Of a stretch of 22,451 bases of DNA, positions 12,341 through 19,019 are shown in pieces. A program made the translations under genes and the position numbers. How positions within the stretch are numbered: position 1 is the first letter of the stretch; each line of letters opens with the position of its first letter. Source of the stretch: a virus. A model generated the notes under the pieces. That model was not told the origin of the DNA and made no database searches. It worked only from the letters and a program-made list of their open reading frames with translations. The stretch is from IMG/VR virus record IMGVR_UViG_3300043570_002446, positions 1-22,451 of that record, one strand, 5' to 3'.

Positions 12341-12438
12341 GCATCACGGGTTCCCCTGCCCGTGGTGCTCTCAGAGGTCATCGGCTTCGGTCGGTGGCTT
12401 CTGAGGGCATTCCGCCCATCTAGAGACCTGAGGAGGTC
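12341..12438 (+). ncRNA. Class II structured element + RBS hairpin, cassette 2
   Basis: P1: GCATCACGGG (12341-12350) with CCCGTGGTGC (12359-12368). P2: CTCTCAGA (12368-12375) with TCTGAGGG (12400-12407), capped by GGTCATCGG/TCGGTGGCT-type pairing. P3: GGGC (12405-12408) with GCCC (12414-12417). GGG 12405-12407 belongs to both P2 and P3. A small AGCAA/TTGCT hairpin precedes. The RBS hairpin GACCT-GAGG-AGGTC is at 12425-12438. Confidence 0.7.
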
Positions 12439-12443
12439 ACACC

Positions 12444-12698
12444 ATGAATACAGCAACAGAGACAGCCGAGATCGTCAAGAGCATTGCCGACATCGCTATC
12501 AAGCACACCGCCACTGCAATGCAATCGGCGCTCGCCAACGATAGCGATGGAGATGTGTTCACATGGTTGGGCGTCTGCCACCATCTCTTCACCGAGTATG
12601 TCAACGCTGGCTTCGCCATTGATCGCATTGCGTTCTACGAGGCTTGCGGATTTGACATGGCGCTCGGTCACTACGACTGGCGATCGGATTGGCGCTGA
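12444..12698 (+). CDS. Unknown 84-residue protein
   Basis: MNTATETAEIVKSIADIAIK opens a long helix. The centre DVFTWLGVCHHLFTEYVNAG and the aromatic C-terminus (GHYDWRSDWR) suggest a compact helical protein. No family is recognised. The start is fixed by the hairpin at 12425-12438. It ends 8 bp before the class I element of the next cassette. Confidence 0.68.
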   Translation: MNTATETAEIVKSIADIAIKHTATAMQSALANDSDGDVFTWLGVCHHLFTEYVNAGFAIDRIAFYEACGFDMALGHYDWRSDWR

Positions 12699-12706
12699 AT
12701 AATTCC

Positions 12707-12793
12707 CCCCAGCGACTAGGTCGTGGCGATTCAATTCGCACTGGGGACTAGCGACACATTCCGTGTCGTGAATAAATAACTCCTGAGGAGGAG
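12707..12793 (+). ncRNA. Class I (TTCAAT-loop) three-way junction + RBS hairpin, cassette 3
   Basis: P1 CCCCAG (12707-12712) with CTGGGG (12741-12746). P2 CGAC-TAG-GTCG (12713-12723). Linker TG. P3 GCGA (12726-12729), loop TTCAAT (12730-12735), TCGC (12736-12739). Downstream hairpin CGACAC (12752-12757)/GTGTCG (12763-12768). RBS hairpin CTCCT-GAGG-AGGAG (12780-12793), whose outer pairs differ from those of cassettes 1 and 2 but still match. Confidence 0.75.
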
Positions 12794-12798
12794 ACACC

Positions 12799-13113
12799 AT
12801 GGCATATCAACTAACAGTAGATGATCTTGAATTGATCACCGAGATACTGGAGCAACACGAGGCGGGCACTGTCATGCAGTACTCGGGTCGTGCGATGTAC
12901 GGAGAACAGTGCCTCGGCATTGTGACCGAGGACGAGGCTTCAACATTCTTGATTCTCGGGCTTGAATTGGCTGATGCGAATGCACAAACACTCGGGACAA
13001 TCTTGCTCCGATCAGTGCGCTCGGACAGCATGGGACGAGCAGTTGTCGTGTACTTCCCCAAGGTCTCAATGCCCGAGGGATACTCGGCAGACGAGAACGA
13101 GTACAACGACTGA
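12799..13113 (+). CDS. Unknown 104-residue acidic protein
   Basis: MAYQLTVDDLELITEILEQH..., then SGRAMYGEQCLGIVTEDEAS and a beta-strand-rich end (RAVVVYFPKVSMPEGYS). The pattern is mixed alpha/beta and the protein is strongly acidic. No domain is recognised. The start is fixed by the hairpin at 12780-12793. Confidence 0.68.
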   Translation: MAYQLTVDDLELITEILEQHEAGTVMQYSGRAMYGEQCLGIVTEDEASTFLILGLELADANAQTLGTILLRSVRSDSMGRAVVVYFPKVSMPEGYSADENEYND

Positions 13114-13122
13114 TAGTCGGGA

Positions 13123-13219
13123 GCATCACGGGAGCGATCTCGTGGTGCCCACAGTGGTCATCGGCGTGAGTCGGTGATCAGTGTGGGCATTTGCCCAACC
13201 AAATAGACCTGAGGAGGTC
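13123..13219 (+). ncRNA. Class II structured element + RBS hairpin, cassette 4
   Basis: P1 GCATCACG (13123-13130) with CGTGGTGC (13141-13148). P2 CCCACA (13148-13153) with TGTGGG (13182-13187), inner GGTCATCGG with TCGGTGATC around a CGTGAG loop. P3 GGGC (13185-13188)-ATTT-GCCC (13193-13196). GGG 13185-13187 is shared by P2 and P3. RBS hairpin GACCT-GAGG-AGGTC at 13206-13219. Confidence 0.72.
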
Positions 13220-13224
13220 ACACC

Positions 13225-13605
13225 ATGGATACAAAAGATGAACGATTCAAGAAGTTCAACCACAACTACGACATCGTTAAACACTTCGCTGAGATCTTGG
13301 CTGACATTGTCAAGAACAAGGCTTCATCGGCAGACAAAGCACTATGGGATTCAGTTCCCGAGATCAGTGCCGATTCCGAGTGCTTTGACATCGTCAAGGA
13401 CTTCAGCATCCGAGGTCACGAGAAGAGATACATCAGTGACCTACTCGGTTACGGGGATCTTGGCGGTCAGGTCGGCTTGGTCTTACACAATCGTGAGATC
13501 ACCAAGCGTGACGGTCGTACGGCAGTGCAGGTAGAGATCGTGTTCTACCCCCACACCAACCGATCAGAGCCACGGTATCGCAATGTGGAATTCATCAAGG
13601 GCTGA
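13225..13605 (+). CDS. Unknown 126-residue protein
   Basis: MDTKDERFKKFNHNYDIVKH leads a helical N-terminal half; the C-terminal half is strand-rich (GGQVGLVLHNREITKRDGRT, AVQVEIVFYPHTNRS). No domain is recognised and there is no membrane segment. The start is set by the hairpin at 13206-13219. Confidence 0.68.
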   Translation: MDTKDERFKKFNHNYDIVKHFAEILADIVKNKASSADKALWDSVPEISADSECFDIVKDFSIRGHEKRYISDLLGYGDLGGQVGLVLHNREITKRDGRTAVQVEIVFYPHTNRSEPRYRNVEFIKG

Positions 13606-13614
13606 TACAGCCTC

Positions 13615-13692
13615 CCCGCACGACTTGGTCGTGGGCTTCAATGCCGATGCGGGACTGTGAGCACATGCTCACTAAAACGACCTGAGGAGGTC
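13615..13692 (+). ncRNA. Class I (TTCAAT-loop) junction + RBS hairpin, cassette 5
   Basis: P1 CCCGCA (13615-13620) with TGCGGG (13648-13653). P2 CGAC-TTG-GTCG (13621-13631). TG linker. P3 GGC (13634-13636), TTCAAT (13637-13642), GCC (13643-13645). Downstream hairpin GTGAGC (13657-13662)/GCTCAC (13667-13672). RBS hairpin GACCT-GAGG-AGGTC at 13679-13692. Confidence 0.75.
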
Positions 13693-13696
13693 AACC

Positions 13697-14104
13697 ATGA
13701 CAACACTTACCAAACTTTACGAAGTTCGCTTCACCGACACGGTGCACGCCGACATCACTCCAATCTTGGAGGATATTGGGCGAGGCATCAAAAGTGGATC
13801 AGTGGACGCTTGTGACCGAGGTCTTGCCGAGTTCATTCTTGCCGAGCACCGAGTCGTAATCAAGCGTGAGGGTAACTACACCTATGCAGTGAATCTGTCC
13901 GTTGAGGGCGTGTTCGCATTCGCCAAGGAGGTTGCCTATCGCTGTGAGCAGGCTCGTGAGATTCGTAAGGAAGAGGGGTTCTACGACCGCTCCAGTTACC
14001 AGTACATGACCAAGATCATTCGTCAACTGGACAACGCATTGAAGAGCGCCAACAAAGCGCTCGCCAGTGCGGGAGTGGATCCAGTGACTTCATACTGGCG
14101 CTGA
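13697..14104 (+). CDS. Unknown 135-residue protein, largely helical
   Basis: MTTLTKLYEVRFTDTVHADI opens with a strand; the remainder is helix-rich with an Arg/Glu-rich central helix (AYRCEQAREIRKEEGFYDRS) and a C-terminal helix (IIRQLDNALKSANKALASAG). No family is recognised. The start is fixed by the hairpin at 13679-13692, with CAACC between hairpin and ATG. Confidence 0.68.
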   Translation: MTTLTKLYEVRFTDTVHADITPILEDIGRGIKSGSVDACDRGLAEFILAEHRVVIKREGNYTYAVNLSVEGVFAFAKEVAYRCEQAREIRKEEGFYDRSSYQYMTKIIRQLDNALKSANKALASAGVDPVTSYWR

Positions 14105-14120
14105 GTGACCCTGTCACTCG

Positions 14121-14197
14121 CCCCATCGCTTCAGGCGTGGCGTTCAATCGCAATTGGGGGCTGTGAGCGTTCGCTCACTACTAGACCTGAGGAGGTC
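14121..14197 (+). ncRNA. Class I (TTCAAT-loop) junction + RBS hairpin, cassette 6
   Basis: P1 CCCCA (14121-14125) with TGGGG (14155-14159), slightly irregular below. P2 CGC-TTCAG-GCG (14127-14137). TG linker. P3 GCG (14140-14142), TTCAAT (14143-14148), CGC (14149-14151). Downstream hairpin GTGAGC (14163-14168)/GCTCAC (14173-14178). An extra hairpin GTGAC/GTCAC (14105-14117) lies directly after the previous stop. RBS hairpin GACCT-GAGG-AGGTC at 14184-14197. Confidence 0.72.
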
Positions 14198-14200
14198 ACC

Positions 14201-14572
14201 ATGGAAACAGCAACAAAAGTCAACATCACTATCTCGGTGGATGCACATGAATTTGTGTCCGCCGTGCTCGGTTCATCCTTCACAACATGGAGTTGGTGGA
14301 CAGAGTTCAAGTATGTGGATGGCTACGACTGGGATACGACACCGAGCAATCACAACTTGAAGTTTGTGAAAGTCGGGATCCAAGATCCTGAGTCGTACGA
14401 CATTGACGATGATGTGAAGACAAAGCGCAAGTCATTATCAGTGAATGACATCGCCAAGGCGTTCGGTGAACTCGTGTCCAAAGGTTACACCTTGGATCAC
14501 GCAGACCTTGATGCCATCGGCGCTGATTCAGTCATGCAATACGCAGTGCTCGGTGAGGTCACCTACGGGTGA
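14201..14572 (+). CDS. Conserved-looking phage protein of unknown function, 123 residues
   Basis: The ATG at 14201 is chosen because it follows the RBS hairpin (14184-14197); the upstream in-frame start at 14105 would translate the whole RNA element. The product METATKVNITISVDAHEFVS has a strand-rich N-terminus, then SSFTTWSWWTEFKYVDGYDW and DTTPSNHNLKFVKVGIQDPE, then a helical end with SVNDIAKAFGELVSKGYTLD. Proteins with this WW...YxxGYDWDT...(V/I)xIxDPE layout are, to my recollection, common in actinobacterial phages, without known function. Confidence 0.7.
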   Translation: METATKVNITISVDAHEFVSAVLGSSFTTWSWWTEFKYVDGYDWDTTPSNHNLKFVKVGIQDPESYDIDDDVKTKRKSLSVNDIAKAFGELVSKGYTLDHADLDAIGADSVMQYAVLGEVTYG

Positions 14573-14581
14573 TTGAGCCTC

Positions 14582-14667
14582 CCCACACGCTTCAGGCGTG
14601 GGCTTCAATGCCAGTGTGGGACTAGCGACACCGTTGGTGTCGTGAATACAGATACCTGAGGAGGTAT
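14582..14667 (+). ncRNA. Class I (TTCAAT-loop) junction + RBS hairpin, cassette 7
   Basis: P1 CCCACA (14582-14587) with TGTGGG (14615-14620). P2 CGC-TTCAG-GCG (14588-14598). TG linker. P3 GGC (14601-14603), TTCAAT (14604-14609), GCC (14610-14612). Downstream hairpin CGACACC (14626-14632)/GGTGTCG (14636-14642). RBS hairpin ATACCT-GAGG-AGGTAT at 14652-14667, six pairs including two A-T exchanges relative to the common GACCT form. Confidence 0.75.
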
Positions 14668-14671
14668 AACC

Positions 14672-15184
14672 ATGAAAGCAGATGAGATTAGAGCAATTCG
14701 GAGCGTCAGTCCCGAAGCGGTCTTCATGAGCGCCAAGTTCAATGGCTACTTTGTCATTGACGAGGTGTACGAAGATGTCGTAGAGGTTGGCACCTCGTGG
14801 AGTAGTTCATCAACGAAGACCCGCAAAGTCACCAAGTTGAAGGGGCGCACGATCACATTAGATCGTGGGCGTCAACAATCAGTGTCGTACAACGGTGACA
14901 TCATTCCTGAGCGTCTGCCATCAGTGAAGATATCTAATCTTCACTACCGATTGCGTCCGCAGGACATCGCTGGTCTGTACACAAAAGAAACGATGAATGT
15001 GTTCATTGAAGAACAGCAGATCCGCATGATGGAATCGTTCACGGAGACTCGTGACCAAGATGCGCACTACGACTCGCTCGTAGAGCAAGTCTCGGCACTG
15101 CTCGGTGTGAGCATGGCAACGGCTAGGCAAGGTGAGCCTCTACTTGAGGCGATCGTTGCCAAGTTCAAGGTGAGTGCATCGTGA
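14672..15184 (+). CDS. Unknown 170-residue protein
   Basis: MKADEIRAIRSVSPEAVFMS leads into a strand-rich region with a Ser-rich turn (EVGTSWSSSSTKTRKVTKLK) and a strongly helical C-terminus (MNVFIEEQQIRMMESFTETR, ALLGVSMATARQGEPLLEAI). No domain is recognised. The start is fixed by the hairpin at 14652-14667. Its stop overlaps the next gene's GTG (GTGA), so the two are co-translated. Confidence 0.68.
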   Translation: MKADEIRAIRSVSPEAVFMSAKFNGYFVIDEVYEDVVEVGTSWSSSSTKTRKVTKLKGRTITLDRGRQQSVSYNGDIIPERLPSVKISNLHYRLRPQDIAGLYTKETMNVFIEEQQIRMMESFTETRDQDAHYDSLVEQVSALLGVSMATARQGEPLLEAIVAKFKVSAS

Positions 15185-15399
15185 TTGACGCAATCGTAAT
15201 CGGTATTGCATTAGACGATGGTGGGTTGGTGTGCTTTGAGTGCGCCGACTACTACCAAGCAGAAGCGATACGAAAAGGTAAGGCATTGGGGTTCCAGCAG
15301 GCGTACGACATCGGATACCCCGATGGCTACACCTGTGCGACCTGCGGTGATGCGTGGTACCCCGAGGGGTACGACCACTCAATTGATCACAGCGCATGA
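15181..15399 (+). CDS. Small zinc-binding protein, 72 residues, GTG start
   Basis: Starts at GTG (15181) overlapping the previous stop; no RBS hairpin, as expected for a coupled downstream gene. It reads MIDAIVIGIALDDGGLVCFE with CFEC near residues 18-21 and GYTCATCGDAWYPEGYDHSI with CATC near 51-54. Two CxxC pairs make a single treble-clef or ribbon-like metal site likely. Function is unknown. Confidence 0.62.
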   Translation: MIDAIVIGIALDDGGLVCFECADYYQAEAIRKGKALGFQQAYDIGYPDGYTCATCGDAWYPEGYDHSIDHSA

Positions 15400-15405
15400 T
15401 CGGGA

Positions 15406-15508
15406 GCATCATGGGGGCAACCTCGTGATGCCCTCACAGTGCATGGGCGTTGGCTCGTGCATTGTGAGGGCATATAATGTGCCCAACTAAGTTAACGCCT
15501 GAGGAGGC
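15406..15508 (+). ncRNA. Class II structured element + RBS hairpin, cassette 8
   Basis: P1 GCATCATG (15406-15413) with CGTGATGC (15424-15431). P2 CCCTCACA (15431-15438) with TGTGAGGG (15463-15470), extended inward by AGTGCATGGGC/GCTCGTGCATT to about 18 pairs with a GTTG loop. P3 GGGCATA (15468-15474)-TAA-TGTGCCC (15478-15484). GGG 15468-15470 is shared by P2 and P3. RBS hairpin GCCT-GAGG-AGGC at 15497-15508. Confidence 0.75.
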
Positions 15509-15512
15509 AATC

Positions 15513-15713
15513 ATGAGTGCAATATCAACGAATATCCACAATGTGTCATCAGTCAGAACGGTGTTCAGCCATTTTGATCACTTCTCATCAATTGAATTAA
15601 CAGTTCGTGATGAAGAAGGCAATGACTTAATCGCTGTCACACTCTTCGTAAGAGATGCAGTAGAGGTTGGCAAAGTGCTCGCACAATTGGGCACTGGTAT
15701 TGAGCGCAAATAG
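15513..15713 (+). CDS. Unknown 66-residue protein
   Basis: The ATG at 15513 directly follows the RBS hairpin (15497-15508); an in-frame ATG at 15477 would translate through P3 and the ribosome-binding site and is rejected. MSAISTNIHNVSSVRTVFSH is followed by strands (SSIELTVRDEEGNDLIAVTL) and a helix (VRDAVEVGKVLAQLGTGIER). No domain is recognised. Confidence 0.65.
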   Translation: MSAISTNIHNVSSVRTVFSHFDHFSSIELTVRDEEGNDLIAVTLFVRDAVEVGKVLAQLGTGIERK

Positions 15714-15729
15714 CGTTCAGCAGTGGGCA

Positions 15730-15836
15730 GTCACGGCGTGAGTCGTGGCGTGCTCGTGGTGCATCGGTTCTCTTCAACGGGTGCATCACGAGGACGCAAG
15801 TCCACCTACACATACAAAACAAGACCTGAGGAGGTC
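15730..15836 (+). ncRNA. Class II (GCAA-loop variant) element + RBS hairpin, cassette 9
   Basis: P1 GTCACG (15730-15735) with CGTGGC (15744-15749). P2 CTCGTGGTGCATC (15753-15765) with GGTGCATCACGAG (15780-15792), 13 pairs. P3 GGAC (15792-15795)-GCAA-GTCC (15800-15803), a GNRA-type tetraloop. G15792 closes P2 and opens P3. RBS hairpin GACCT-GAGG-AGGTC at 15823-15836. Confidence 0.72.
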
Positions 15837-15840
15837 AACC

Positions 15841-16134
15841 ATGAAAGCAGTAATAGATGCAATTGCCAAGGGCGTGTACAAGCACCGAGAGTTTGATGCT
15901 CAAATGTCACCAGCAGAACAGGAGTTCTTCGGGATCCCTGATATGGATCGTGCACAACTTGCGATGTCAGTCTTGTACTCAGTACTCAAGTTGATGTTCC
16001 CTACGGCTACCGATGCAGGACTCATGACAGTGACAGATGGCAAAGAGTTCTTGAGTGCTTGCGGATTCAGTGATGAGTTCATTCATCACTTTTACTCGGG
16101 CAATGCAGAAGATGATCCATGGACGGTCTACTAA
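15841..16134 (+). CDS. Unknown 97-residue protein
   Basis: MKAVIDAIAKGVYKHREFDA is followed by EQEFFGIPDMDRAQLAMSVL and a helix-rich remainder ending DDPWTVY. The ATG at 15841 is set by the hairpin at 15823-15836; the upstream in-frame start at 15745 would cross the RNA element. No domain is recognised. Confidence 0.67.
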   Translation: MKAVIDAIAKGVYKHREFDAQMSPAEQEFFGIPDMDRAQLAMSVLYSVLKLMFPTATDAGLMTVTDGKEFLSACGFSDEFIHHFYSGNAEDDPWTVY

Positions 16135-16152
16135 TCAAGTGACCGACCATTC

Positions 16153-16240
16153 CCCGTGCGCCTTGGGCGTGCCGTTCAATCGGAACACGGGACTAGCGAC
16201 ACAAGAGTGTCGTGACTAATACAGAATCTGAGGAGGTTCT
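16153..16240 (+). ncRNA. Class I (TTCAAT-loop) junction + RBS hairpin, cassette 10
   Basis: P1 CCCGTG (16153-16158) with CACGGG (16186-16191). P2 CGCC-TTG-GGCG (16159-16169). TG linker. P3 CCG (16172-16174), TTCAAT (16175-16180), CGG (16181-16183). Downstream hairpin CGACAC (16197-16202)-AAGA-GTGTCG (16207-16212). RBS hairpin AGAATCT-GAGG-AGGTTCT (16223-16240), seven pairs with one T-G wobble. Confidence 0.75.
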
Positions 16241-16244
16241 CACC

Positions 16245-16970
16245 ATGGGTGCAATAACACCAAAGCAACAGGCGTTCATTAAGACGCTGTTATTGGAGCG
16301 TGCTTCAACACTTGGTCTCAATGAAGAGCAAGTGGAGCAGTACATCACCGATCACACACTCAATGAACTCACTGCCAAGTCAGCATCATTCGCCATTGAC
16401 TCCATTCGCAAGATTGAAGTTAAGCGTGTGGGCACAGATCACTTGCCCAAAGCAGAGCGCATCATCGTGAACAAGTACGCCAACCCGTGTGCCCTTTGTG
16501 GGCATCCAGTGCGGACAGGTACTGGTCACGCATTGCTCAATGCAGGCAAGTGGGCTACCTACCACAAGCAAGGTGACTGCTCTGCGGAGAGCGCTATCGT
16601 CCCCGACAAGTTGACCAATGAATCCTTCGGCACCATTGCTGATGGCTTCTATGCGATGACATCATCGGGCACCAATGACCTCGTGTTCTACGCCATCAAG
16701 ACCAACAAGGGCTTCCATAATCCTTCCATGAAGGGTCAGCGAAGCATCTACATGGTCGTTGGTGGTAAAGCGGATGCGAAGTTGTCGGGCGAGCGTGCTC
16801 TGCATGCGATCAAACGCATTGCAGGTCTCACGGACGAAGGTCGTAAGCAAGCACAGGCGCTGTTCGGTCAAGAGATCGGGCAGTGTGGTGCGTGTGGTCG
16901 GCATCTCACTGATGAGGTGACACGCAAGCGTGGCATCGGCAATGACTGCGCAAGCAGGTTGGGCTTCTAG
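16245..16970 (+). CDS. Zinc-ribbon protein with C-terminal DUF6011-like domain, 241 residues
   Basis: The ATG at 16245 follows the hairpin at 16223-16240 (an in-frame ATG at 16212 would initiate in the RNA element). N-terminal region: TPKQQAFIKTLLLERASTLG and a helical part ending SASFAIDSIRKI. Middle: a first metal-site candidate, CALCGHPVRTGTGH, with later His and Cys (YHKQGDC). C-terminus: GQCGACGRHLTDEVTRKRGI followed by GNDCASRLGF, the DUF6011 pattern CxxCGRxLTDExSxxxGIGxxC. DUF6011 is common in actinobacterial phages, function unknown; nucleic-acid binding is the usual guess. It sits in the cassette directly before the SNF2 helicase. Confidence 0.75.
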   Translation: MGAITPKQQAFIKTLLLERASTLGLNEEQVEQYITDHTLNELTAKSASFAIDSIRKIEVKRVGTDHLPKAERIIVNKYANPCALCGHPVRTGTGHALLNAGKWATYHKQGDCSAESAIVPDKLTNESFGTIADGFYAMTSSGTNDLVFYAIKTNKGFHNPSMKGQRSIYMVVGGKADAKLSGERALHAIKRIAGLTDEGRKQAQALFGQEIGQCGACGRHLTDEVTRKRGIGNDCASRLGF

Positions 16971-16977
16971 CCCGAGG

Positions 16978-17071
16978 GCGTCACACCTCACGGTGTGGCG
17001 TGCTCACAGCACACGGGTACGCTCGTGTGTTGCGAGGACGCAAGTCCCTAACAAATTACCTGAGGAGGTAA
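16978..17071 (+). ncRNA. Class II (GCAA-loop variant) element + RBS hairpin, cassette 11
   Basis: P1 GCGTCACACC (16978-16987)-TCAC-GGTGTGGCGT (16992-17001). P2 CTC (17003-17005) with GAG (17034-17036) and CAGCACACGGG (17007-17017) with CTCGTGTGTTG (17022-17032). P3 GGAC (17036-17039)-GCAA-GTCC (17044-17047). G17036 is shared. RBS hairpin TTACCT-GAGG-AGGTAA (17056-17071), six pairs. Confidence 0.74.
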
Positions 17072-17075
17072 GACC

Positions 17076-18605
17076 ATGAATACACAATTAGAAGAACTGA
17101 GTGCAATGCTCTCGGGGCTTGATCGTGTGGCGCCAGCGATATTGCCTGACGCTTCACTCCACGCTCTGAGTAGTGCACACGACAGCGAGACCCTCGTGGA
17201 TCTTGCCAAGACTCTCTACCCATTCCAGCGTGCAGGTGTCGCTTATGCCATCAAGCAGAAGCGTTGCATTTTGGGTGACGAGATGGGGCTTGGTAAAACT
17301 CCACAAGCCATCGCAGTCGCAGTGAATGCAAACAACGAGGGACACAAAGTCCTCATCGTTGTACCTGCATCTCTTCGCACAAACTGGGAGCGTGAATTGA
17401 AGATGTTCGCACCATGGCTCACTGTAGCCATCGTGAAGGGCACCAAGGTTGGCGCTCTACCTAAGACCGATGTCGTGATCGTTGGTGATTCAATCATCAA
17501 TGCATGGGCAATGAAGTTCACGGGTAAGTTTGGTTGCCTCATCGTTGATGAAGCACATCGCTTGAAGAGCGCTAAGAGTGGACGCACCAAGGGCGTGGCA
17601 TACATCGCAAAGTCAATTCCGACTGAAGGGTATGTGCTGTTGCTCTCGGGCACGATCATCGTGAACAGACCCAACGAACTGGTGTCACCTCTGTCATTGA
17701 TTGACAGACTTGACCGAGTGTTCGGTGGCAAGTCAGCGTTCCTCTTCCGTTACTGCGAACCCATCCACAATGGTTGGGGTTGGATGTACAACGGAGCAAC
17801 GAACACAACTGAATTGAACGACAAATTGCGTGGCACCTGCTATGTGAGGCGTAACAAGACAGATGTGTTGACGGAACTCCCAGCCAAGCGCCGTGCGCAG
17901 GTTGCTGTAGAGATCAGTGATACTGACCTCAAGGCATACCGACATGCTGAGAATGACTTCCGTGACTTTGTCATCGCCAATGGCGGTGTTGAGGCATGGC
18001 AGAAGGCATCCAAAGCAGAAGTCATCACACGGCTCAATGCACTGCGTCACCAACTCGGTATCGCAAAGATCCCCTATGTGGTTGAGCATGTAGAAGAACT
18101 TGTCGCTCAAGGCGAGAAGGTCATCGTGTTCGGTCATCACAGGGATGTCATCAGTGGTCTCTCCGATGCATTACAACAGCACGGAGTGGTCAAGGTAGTA
18201 GGTGGCATGAGTGATGCTGAGAAGCAGAAGTCAGTAGATGACTTCATGACAGGTGACGCCAAGGTGTTCATCGGCAACTACGACAGCGCTGGTGTGGGTC
18301 TCACTCTTACGAGTGCGTCTCATGTCGTGATGGCTGAGGTGCCGTGGACGCCATCGTCCGCCACACAGGCGGAGGACAGGGCACACCGCATTGGACAGGT
18401 CTACCCTGTCTGTGCGTGGTGGCTCTTGGCTGTAGACAGCAACAGCGATGCGACACCTACGATTGATGATCGTATGTGGGCGTTGTTGAATGCAAAGCAC
18501 GAGACGGTATCCGCAGTGTTAACGGGATACGGTGAGGACATGGGTGCCGAGGGTGGAAGTATCACCCAGTCACTCATTGATGGGATTGTCGGTAACGGCG
18601 GTTGA
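17076..18605 (+). CDS. SNF2-family DEAH-box helicase/translocase
   Basis: 509 residues, the largest right-arm gene. Q-like region LYPFQRAGVAYAI (47-59); Walker A GDEMGLGKT (67-75); motif Ia VPASLRTNW; motif II IVDEAH with DEAH at 158-161; motif III LLLSGT (188-193). The second RecA domain has KVIVFGHHRDVISGLSDAL, motif V-like NYDSAGVGLTLTSASHVVM and motif VI SSATQAEDRAHRIGQ, the SNF2 signature. It lacks the chromatin-targeting domains of eukaryotic relatives and is compact, like phage SMARCAL1/HepA-type proteins. The expected role is ATP-driven movement on double-stranded DNA in replication, recombination or fork repair, consistent with early position beside an origin-like region. No nuclease domain is seen. 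Confidence 0.9.
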   Translation: MNTQLEELSAMLSGLDRVAPAILPDASLHALSSAHDSETLVDLAKTLYPFQRAGVAYAIKQKRCILGDEMGLGKTPQAIAVAVNANNEGHKVLIVVPASLRTNWERELKMFAPWLTVAIVKGTKVGALPKTDVVIVGDSIINAWAMKFTGKFGCLIVDEAHRLKSAKSGRTKGVAYIAKSIPTEGYVLLLSGTIIVNRPNELVSPLSLIDRLDRVFGGKSAFLFRYCEPIHNGWGWMYNGATNTTELNDKLRGTCYVRRNKTDVLTELPAKRRAQVAVEISDTDLKAYRHAENDFRDFVIANGGVEAWQKASKAEVITRLNALRHQLGIAKIPYVVEHVEELVAQGEKVIVFGHHRDVISGLSDALQQHGVVKVVGGMSDAEKQKSVDDFMTGDAKVFIGNYDSAGVGLTLTSASHVVMAEVPWTPSSATQAEDRAHRIGQVYPVCAWWLLAVDSNSDATPTIDDRMWALLNAKHETVSAVLTGYGEDMGAEGGSITQSLIDGIVGNGG

Positions 18606-18790
18606 TCATTGGCGCTCGGCGCCATCATGGTCGGCGCCAGTAGCGACTATCGGAGTGCCTCTGTCCTCACGGAGGTACACCATCAGTGCATCACGGGCGC
18701 AAGTCCGTGGTGTTCTGACAGTACATTGTCACACCGATAATGTATTGTCAGAACATCATCCGATGTTCAAGTAAGAGACCTGAGGAGGTC
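18606..18790 (+). ncRNA. Class II structured element + RBS hairpin, cassette 12 (long leader)
   Basis: Leading hairpins TGGCGC-TCG-GCGCCA (18610-18624) and GTGCCTC/GAGGTAC (about 18655-18678) precede the class II core. P1 CATCACGGGC (18689-18698)-GCAA-GTCCGTGGTG (18703-18712). P2 TTCTGACA (18713-18720) with TGTCAGAA (18746-18753), extended by GTACATTGTC/GATAATGTAT. P3 GAACATC (18751-18757)-ATCC-GATGTTC (18762-18768). GAA 18751-18753 is shared: the shared bases changed from GGG to GAA and both partner strands changed to match. RBS hairpin GACCT-GAGG-AGGTC at 18777-18790. Confidence 0.76.
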
Positions 18791-18794
18791 AATC

Positions 18795-19010
18795 ATGTTC
18801 AATTTAAATGTAAGTCTCAACGGAGGCATTGATCGCCGTGGGTCTGAATTAGACATCCTGTACCAGTTGGTTGAAGAGGGCATGGAAGCCATACACATCC
18901 GACTCGGTGACGATGACATCTATCCATACGGAACCGTACAGCAGTATGTTGCTGTACAACAGAAGATTCAAAATGCTCTTGGCGTGATCTGTGCCGAGAA
19001 CGGCTTCTAA
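18795..19010 (+). CDS. Unknown 71-residue acidic protein
   Basis: MFNLNVSLNGGIDRRGSELD, then a helix ILYQLVEEGMEAIHIRLGDD and a second helix VQQYVAVQQKIQNALGVICA. It could be a small alpha/beta protein. No domain is recognised. The start is fixed by the hairpin at 18777-18790. Confidence 0.65.
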   Translation: MFNLNVSLNGGIDRRGSELDILYQLVEEGMEAIHIRLGDDDIYPYGTVQQYVAVQQKIQNALGVICAENGF

Positions 19011-19019
19011 GTAAGTATC

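Noticed and set aside
12707-12746. tRNA gene suggested by the T-loop-like TTCAAT arm
   Set aside because: The element is about 40 nt, has no anticodon arm of usual size and no CCA end; it is kept as an RNA element that resembles part of a tRNA, not as a tRNA.
14105-14200. Upstream in-frame start for the 14201 gene (and similar ones at 15477, 15745 and 16212)
   Set aside because: Each would translate through the structured element and the RBS hairpin; the start after the hairpin fits the 15-copy pattern.
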